From assembly GCF_037975245.1 (NCBI RefSeq), contig NC_092583.1, positions 14,797,264 to 14,861,263 of the forward strand: 64,000 bases of DNA, read 5' to 3'. The notes under the pieces are model-generated. The model searched no databases. It worked only from the letters and a program-made list of their open reading frames with translations, and was not told the origin of the DNA. Both the position numbers and the translations under genes were made by a program. Positions 52,801 through 61,800 of the stretch are shown piece after piece (position 1 is the first letter of the stretch; each line of letters starts with the position of its first letter). The DNA comes from Apostichopus japonicus. Its lineage: Eukaryota > Echinodermata > Holothuroidea > Aspidochirotida > Stichopodidae.

Positions 52801-55800
52801 CATCTGGACAAGATTCAACCAGTAGCAATGTTACAGTTGCAGGTTGGTTCTCAGTTCAACAGTTTCTTAATTTCTGGAACATGTATACTCAAAACAACCT
52901 CCAAAGTTTTAGTTCAATGGATTGGGAGGAGCAAGATATTGACATATAGATAAAATCTACAAAACTTGTCTTTGGTAAATATTTTTGGGTTACAACATCT
53001 TGGCATAAAGGCAAGGTACTGTGAGCTTTGTATCTATTGTGGCCAATTCAGTCTAAGTAATTTTGTCTCATAACACTTTCATCCTGGTGCAAGTTCCTTT
53101 CTCAGCCTTCCTTATTATATCTATCACATAACCATCACTTGTATATTCCTTCCTAATATTCCTTCCCTTTCCCTTCCATTCTTCTTGCTCCCCATATTTT
53201 AGCACCTGAGCCACCCCCATCTAAACCCCACTTTACCTCTAGACTGGAGCCAGAGCTCAGTCTTACTGATGGTGAACCATTGGTACTAAAATGTAAGGTA
53301 GGAGGGTACCCACCTCCAAAGACCACATGGTATAAAGATGGTACTCCTCTCAAGAGTGAGGTACCATATGAAATTACAAGCAGAGGTGGTGAAGCTAGTC
53401 TTAGGATACCAGAAGCAATGGAAGATGATGGTGGGGTATATTCATGTTTAGCTACGAACCCATCTGGACAAGATTCAACCAGTAGCAATGTTACAGTTGC
53501 AGGTTGGTTCTCAGTTCAACAGTTTCTTAATTTCTGGAACATGTATACTCAAAACAACCTCCAAAGTTTTAGTTCAATGGATTGGGAGGAGCAAGATATT
53601 GACATATAGATAAAATCTACAAAACTTGTCTTTGGTAAATATTTTTGGGTTTCAACATCTTGGCATAAAGGCAAGGTACTGTGAGCTTTGTATCTATTGT
53701 GGCCAATTCAGTCTAAGTAATTTTGTCTCATAACACTTTCATCCTGGTGCAAGTTCCTTTCTCAGCCTTCCTTATTATATCTATCACATAACCATCACTT
53801 GTATATTCCTTCCTAATATTCCTTCCCTTTCCCTTCCATTCTTCTTGCTCCCCATATTTTAGCACCTGAGCCACCCCCATCTAAACCCCACTTTACCTCT
53901 AGACTGGAGCCAGAGCTCAGTCTTACTGATGGTGAACCATTGGTACTAAAATGTAAGGTAGGAGGGTACCCACCTCCAAAGACCACATGGTATAAAGATG
54001 GTACTCCTCTCAAGAGTGAGGTACCATATGAAATTACAAGCAGAGGTGGTGAAGCTAGTCTTAGGATACCAGAAGCAATGGAAGATGATGGTGGGGTATA
54101 TTCATGTTTAGCTACGAACCCATCTGGACAAGATTCAACCAGTAGCAATGTTACAGTTGCAGGTTGGTTCTCAGTTCAACAGTTTCTTAATTTCTGTCAA
54201 GAGCATGTGTACTCAAAACAACCTCCAAAGTTTTAGTTCAATGGATTGCGAGGAGCAAGATATTGACATATAGATAAAATCTACAAAACTTGTCTTTGGT
54301 AAATATTTTTGGGTTACAACATCTTGGCATAAAGGCAAGGTACTGTGAGCTTTGTATCTATTGTGGCCAATTCAGTCTAAGTAATTTTGTCTCATAACAC
54401 TTTCATCCTGGTGTGAGTTCCTTTCTCAGCCTTCCTTATTATATCTATCACATAACCATCACTTGTATATTCCTTCCTAATATTCCTTCCCTTTCCCTTC
54501 CATTCTTCTTGCTCCCCATTTTTTAGCACCTGAGCCACCCCCATCTAAACCCCACTTTACCTCTAGACTGGAGCCAGAGCTCAGTCTTCCTGATGGAGGA
54601 CCATTGGTACTAAAATGTAAAGTAGGAGGGTACCCACCTCCTAAGACCACATGGTATAAAGATGGTACTCCCCTCAAGAATGAGCCACCATTTGAAATTA
54701 CAAGCAGAGGTGGTGAAGCTAGTCTCAGGATACCAGAGGCAATGGAAGATGATGGTGGGGTGTATTCATGTGTAGCTACAAACCCATCTGGACAAGACTC
54801 AACCAGTAGCAATGTTTCAGTTGCAGGTTGGTTCTTAGTTTAACAGTTTCTTAATTTCTGGAACATGTATACTCGAAAACAACCTCCAATGTTTAGTTCA
54901 ATGGATTGCGAGGAGCAAGATATTGACATACAGATAAAATCTACAAAACTTGTCGTGGGTAAATATTCTTGGGTTTCAACATCTTGGCATATAGGCAAGG
55001 TACTGTGAGCTTTTGTATCTGTTTTGGCCAATTCAGTCTAAGTAATTTGTCTCATAATGCTTTCATCCTGGTACAAGTTTCTTTCTCAGCCTTCCTTACT
55101 ATATCTATCACATAACTATCATTTGTATATTCATTCCTAATATTCCTTTCCCTTCCTTTCTTCTTGCTTGTCATATTTAGCGCCTGAACCACCCCCATCT
55201 AAACCCCACTTTACCTCTAGACTGGAGCCAGAGCCCAGTCTTCCTGATGGTGGACCATTGGTACTAAAATGTAAAGTAGGAGGGTACCCACCTCCTAAGA
55301 CCACATGGTATAAAGATGGTACTCCCCTCAAGAATGAGCCACCATTTGAAATTACAAGCAGAGGTGGTGAAGCTAGTCTTAGGATACCAGAGGCAATGGA
55401 AGATGATGGTGGGGTGTATTCATGTTTAGCTACAAACCCATCTGGACAAGATTCAACCAGTAGCAATGTTACAGTTGCAGGTTGGTTCTTAGTTTAACAG
55501 TTTCTTAATTTCTGTCATGTATACTCAAAAATAACCTCAAATGTTTAGTTCAATGGATTGGGAGGAGCAAGAGATTTACATATATAATAAAATCTACTTC
55601 AAAATCAGTTTTTGGTAAATATTATTTGTAACAACTTGGCATAAAGGCAAAGTACTGTGAGTTTTTGTATCTATTTTGGCCAATTCAGTCTAAGTAATTT
55701 GTCTCATAACACTTTCATCCTGGTGCGAGTTCCTTTCTCAGCCTTCCTTACTATATCTATCACATAACCATCATTTGTATATTCATTCCTAATATTCCTT

Positions 55801-58800
55801 TCCCTTCCTTTCTTCTTGCTTGTCATATTTAGCGCCTGAACCACCCCCATCTAAACCCCACTTTACCTCTAGACTGGAGCCAGAGCTCAGTCTTCCCAAT
55901 GGAGAACCTTTGGTACTCAAATGTAAAGTAGGAGGATACCCACCTCCAAAGACCACATGGTATAAAGATGGTACTCCCCTCAAGAATGAGGTACCATATG
56001 AAATTACAAGCAGAGGTGGTGAAGCTAGTCTTAGGATACCAGAAGCGATGGAAGATGATGGTGGGGTGTATTCATGTTTAGCTACGAACCCATCTGGACA
56101 AGACTCAACCAGTAGCAATGTTACAGTTGCAGGTTGGTTCTTAGTTTAACAGTTTCTTAATTTCTGGAACATGTATACTCAAAAACAACCTCCAATGTTT
56201 AGTTCAATGGATTGGGAGGAGCAAGATATTGACATATAGATAAAATCTACAAAACTTGTCGTGGGTAAATATTCTTGGGTTTCAACATCTTGGCATATAG
56301 GCAAGGTACTGTGAGCTTTTGTATCTGTTTTGGCCAATTCAGTCTAAGTAATTTTGTCTCATAACGCTTTCATCCTGGTGCGAGTTCCTTTCTCAACCTT
56401 CCTTACTATATCTTTCACATAACTATCGGTTGTATATTCATTCCTTATATTCCTTTCCCTTCCTTTCTTCTTGCTTGTCATATTTAGCACCTGAACCACC
56501 CCCATCTAAACCCCACTTTACCTCTAGACTGGAGCCAGAGCTCAGTCTCACTAATGGTGAACCATTGGTACTAAAATGTAAAGTTGGGGGTTACCCGCCT
56601 CCTAAGACCACATGGTATAAAGATGGTACTCCCCTCAAGAATGAGCCACCATTTGAAATTACCAGCCGAGGTGGTGAAGCTGTCCTTAGAATACCAGAGG
56701 CAATGGAAGATGATGGTGGGGTGTATTCATGTTTAGCTACAAACCCATCTGGACAAGATTCAACCAGTAGCAATGTTACAGTTGCAGGTTGGTTCTTAGT
56801 ATAACAGTTTCTAAATTTCTTTCAAGAACATGTATACTCGAAAAAAGCCTCCAATGTTTAGCTCAATGAATTGGGAGGAGCAAAAGATTTGCATATATAG
56901 ATAAAATCTACAAAGTTTGTCTTTAGTAAATGTATTTGGGTTACAACATCTTTTTATAAAGGCAAGGTACTGTGAGTTTTGGATCTATTTTGGCCAATTC
57001 AGTCTAAGTAATTTTGTCTCATAACACTTTCATCCTGGTGCGAGTTCCTTTTTCAGCCTACCTTACTATATCTTTCACATAACTATTGGTTATATAATCT
57101 TTCCTAATATTCCTTTCCCTTCCTTTCTTCTTGCTTGTCATATTTAGCGCCTGAACCACCCCCATCTAAACCCCACTTTACCTCTAGAGTGGAGCCAGAG
57201 CTTAGTCTCCCTGATGGTGAACCATTGGTACTCAAATGTAAAGTAGGAGGGTACCCACCTCCTAAGACCACATGGTATAAAGATGGTACTCCCCTCAAGA
57301 ATGAGCCACCATTTGAAATTACAAGCAGAGGTGGTGAAGCTAGTCTTAGGATACCCGAGGCAATGGAAGATGATGGTGGGGTGTATTCATGTTTAGCTAC
57401 AAACCCATCTGGACAAGACTCAACCAGTAGCAATGTTACAGTTGCAGGTTGGTTCTTAGTTTAACAGTTTCTTAATTTCTGGAACATGTATACTCAAAAA
57501 CAACCTCAATGATTAGTTCAATGGATTGGGAGGAGCAAGAGATTTACATATATAATAAAATCTACTACAAAATCAGTTTTTGGTTAATACTATTTGGTAT
57601 TGGCCTAAAGGCAAGGTACTGTGAGCTTTTGTATCTATTTTGGCCAATTCAGTCTAAGTAATTTTGTCCATAACACTTTCATCCTGGTGCCAGTTCCTTT
57701 CTCAGCCTTCCTTACTATATCTATCACATAACCATCATTTGTATAATCTTTCCTAATATTCCTTTCCCTTCCATTCCCTTCCTTTCTTCTTGCTTGTAAT
57801 ATTTAGCGCCTGAGCCACCCCCATCTAAACCCCACTTTACCTCTAGACTGGATCCAGAGCTCAGTCTTGAAAATGGTGAACCTTTGGTGCTTAAATGTAA
57901 AGTTGGGGGTTACCCACCTCCAAAGACTACTTGGTACAAAGATGGTACTCCCCTCAAGAATGAGGTACCATTTGAGATTACAAGCAGAGGTGGTGAAGCT
58001 AGTCTTAGGATACCAGAGGCGATGGAAGATGATGGTGGGGTGTATTCATGTTTAGCTGCCAACCCATCTGGACAAGACTCAACCAGTAGCAATGTTCTTG
58101 TAGCAGGTTGGTTATAACATGCATTATAACATATCTCCTTGAACTTTGGAATTTTTTCATGTCAGCATTTGTTCTAACTTTTGAATAACCAAAAATAGTA
58201 AAAGGATGACTTATATTCACAAAGAGGGATGAGTCACTGAAGATATTAATTGTTTGAGTCACAGTCAATCTGGTGTCACAAAATTGTTTCAAATGTACAC
58301 TTGTTTGGTGTTTCCCATGGAAGGGGGGAGGAGGTGTGGGAAATGGGTTCTGAATTTTGAGATTCTACTTCTGTTAGCAGTTGCATTGATTGGAAACTAG
58401 TCAATAGTTTTATACGTAACATTTAGCTACTACTCATAACTTATCCTGTCTTTCATAATTTCCCAATAATATTTGTTCAACTTTACTCACGTCTTTCATA
58501 TTGCTATTGGCCTTTTTTTCACTTGTTTCTATTAATTGCCATCATTTTAATGTAACATCTTTTCATCATTTTATTCCTGATACCATTTCTAACCATTCCT
58601 CCTTAATACCTTGTCTATTATACTTAAAGCTCCTGAGCCACCCCCATCTAAACCCCACTTTACCTCTAGACTGGAGCCAGAGCTCAATCTTACTGATGGA
58701 GAACCATTGGTACTCAAATGTAAAGTAGGAGGATACCCACCTCCAAAGACCACATGGTATAAAGATGGTACTCCCCTCAAGAATGAGCCACCATTTGAAA

Positions 58801-61800
58801 TTACAAGCAGAGGTGGTGAAGCTAGTCTTAAGATACCAGAAGCAATGGAAGATGATGGTGGGGTGTATTCTTGTTTAGCTACAAACCCATCTGGACAAGA
58901 CTCAACCAGTTGTAACATCCTTGTTGCAGGTTTGTTGAACATGTTTGTACCTGTGCAAGGAAATGTAACATCCGTGTCTGACCTTTGGTGGATCCCAACA
59001 ACCAAAATTTTTCTGACCTTTGTTTTAATATTTGACATCACAAAGTTCCAAAGTTGAACAAGTTTTGAAGTATCAATCGGTCTCTTTCTCCGAATCTAGA
59101 GGCAATATTAATTACAGTAGATTGTTTTGAATGAGATGTACTTAGCATGCTGGAATGGTTGGTTAGATAAACTCTTTGGTTCTCATACTTAACAGTCCTG
59201 TTAATTAAAGTCTTTCTAATGTGTACAATTAACATTTGAGTCATTTGCTATTAATAATAAATAATGAAATTGCTATGGGTACATATCATTTGATTTTCCA
59301 TCCTTCTATTATTACCATTCATCCCAACCATCATTCTTAATTTACTCACTATATTCTTTCATTAATATCTATCTTTAATAATTTTGTAACACACCTCCCA
59401 TCTGAACTCTCTATCTTTCTTTATTAGTACTCCATTCACTCCTTCCTCATTCTTATCCAGCTCCTGAACCACCCCCATCTAAACCCCACTTTACCTCTAG
59501 ACTGGAGCCAGAGCTCAGTCTTACTGATGGTGAACCATTGGTACTCAAATGTAAAGTAGGAGGGTACCCACCTCCAAAGACCACTTGGTATAAAGATGGT
59601 ACTCCCCTCAAGAATGAGGTACCATTTGAGATTACAAGCAGAGGTGGTGAAGCAGTCTTTAGAATACCAGAAGCGATGGAAGATGATGGTGGGGTGTATT
59701 CATGTTTAGCTACGAACCCATCTGGACAAGACTCAACCAGTAGCAATGTTACAGTTGCAGGTTGGTTGACTGGATAATTTCAGCATGAAATATGGCATCA
59801 GAAACATGTATAAGTTTATAAGAACTTATGATACATTTGTAGAGGGAGAATGGTTAAGCTCTGAGGGCAGTTGCTGGTCAAGATCTAGTGATGGAGGATT
59901 CAATTGTTTCTGACTACAATGCAATTCATTATTGCAGTATGCATGTGTTGACTTGATTTATTCATCCAAATACTTCTCTTCACTGTGGTCAAACTTAATA
60001 TATAGGTGTGTAGTATTAATACTTTTCCTTGCTTCAGAATATCTTGAATATTGCCCCATCCTTACTCCGAGATATTCTATTCTTGTGCTCCAGGGGTTCT
60101 CAATTAATTTTTCAACAAGAGGCAGAGAACAACATTGGTTGGAGCAAACAGCCAGACAAAAGAAAATCTTACCATATCTACAGTAGCTTGAGCAATGCTT
60201 GTACGTTAGGCCCATTGGATGCTCATGCCTAAGACCTTAAACTTTCAGTGCAAGATTGTGAGCCCACTTTTCTTTCACTGGCTGTTTTTGGTCCATGGGT
60301 TACCTACTGAGAACTCCTGTTGTACAGTTACAACATTTATCCTGTAACCTAACATATTAATTACAGACTTACTTAACACATTTTATAATACTGTCTGCAG
60401 CTGCATTGGTACTTTTATTTCCTTGGTACTTCATTATCTCTCCATTTTCTAATCCTTTCTTGACTAATCCAGCTCCTGAACCACCCCCATCTAAACCCCA
60501 CTTTACAGCTAAACTGGAGCCAGAGCTCAGTCTTAATGATGGTGAACCATTGGTACTCAAATGTAAAGTAGGAGGATACCCGCCTCCTAAGACCACATGG
60601 TATAAAGATGGTACTCCCCTCAAGAATGAGGTACCATATGAAATTACAAGCAGAGGTGGTGAAGCTAGTCTTAGGATACCAGAAGCAATGGAAGATGATG
60701 GTGGGGTATATTCATGTTTAGCTACGAACCCATCTGGACAAGACTCAACCAGTAGCAATGTTACAGTTGCAGGTTGGTTCTTAGCTCATTAATTTGATAT
60801 TATGAGAAGAGTGCACTTTGAGTCTACTGCAAAGGTTCTGTCAATGGAATATGATTCATATGTAATAAAAAGTGTTACTTGGACCTAACTTTGATATCTG
60901 AAAATTTACAAAGTTGCAAATGCTTGGTAAATTTCTTCTACACTTTCGTCAAAGAAATCAAAATTGTGAATATAAAGGTTTGCATCAGTTATCCCATTAG
61001 TGATCTAACTTGGTTGCTCTCCTAACTTTCTCATAACGACAAAACACTTCTTAAATGAGTGGGATCTGCCAAGATATTTTCTAAAGGGAAAAGTGTAAAT
61101 ATGATCTAGGTTACATACAAGCTATTGTAGGATATGGAACCAAACTAGAGTATATTTATACAGGGTGTACCTCATACAAATCATCTAACTTATGAATAAC
61201 GGAGATTTTATTAATCTTCGTTAGTTCCATGCCTGTCATATGAACCTCTTTGCCATGCATCTGTCCTCCTGCATTCTCCCCGACTCTAAACATCTCATGA
61301 ATATGCATCATGCTGTCCTGATTTTGAAGTTTTTCCTACTCCCATTTTCTAACCCTTTATCAGCTCCAGAGCCACCTCCATCAAAAGCTCATTTCATCAT
61401 TCGTCTCGAACCCAGCAAGGACCTCAATTATGAGGAACCGTTGGTGTTGAGGTGTAAAGTCGGTGGCTATCCACCGCCCAAGGTCATTTGGTATAAGGAC
61501 GGCACACAACTTATTAATGAGGCGCCTTATGAACTGTTTAGCGACGGTGGAGAACAAAGCCTGTTCTTTCCTCAAACAGAGGAAGAGGATGGTGGTGTAT
61601 TTTCATGTCTTGTCACCAACCCTACAGGCCAGGATGCCAGTTCTTGCAATGTCACAGTGGCAGGTTGGTGGTATTCAGTGGTTGGAAATTTTGTGGTCAC
61701 TGTGGAATGAAAAGAAAGTTGTAAATATGCATTGCTCTGCTTTGAGCTTTGAGCTTTTGTATTATGTTGGCTGTTTGGAGAATATGCATGACAAATTAAA

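Larger units (their letters stand above)
52543..58106 (+). repeat. Tandem exon-intron array, ~660-bp unit, nine exons
   Basis: Exon starts lie at 52543, 53203, 53863, 54527, 55181, 55833, 56488, 57148 and 57807 (steps 660, 660, 664, 654, 652, 655, 660, 659). Introns are as conserved as exons, sharing CAATTCAGTCTAAGTAATTT and CTTTCATCCTGGTG. The array therefore grew by duplication of whole exon-intron units. Confidence 0.98.

Noticed and set aside
52475-60758. Many similar ~110-codon antisense open frames opposite the Ig exons
   Set aside because: They are mirror frames of the repeated Ig exons; their similarity comes from the tandem array.
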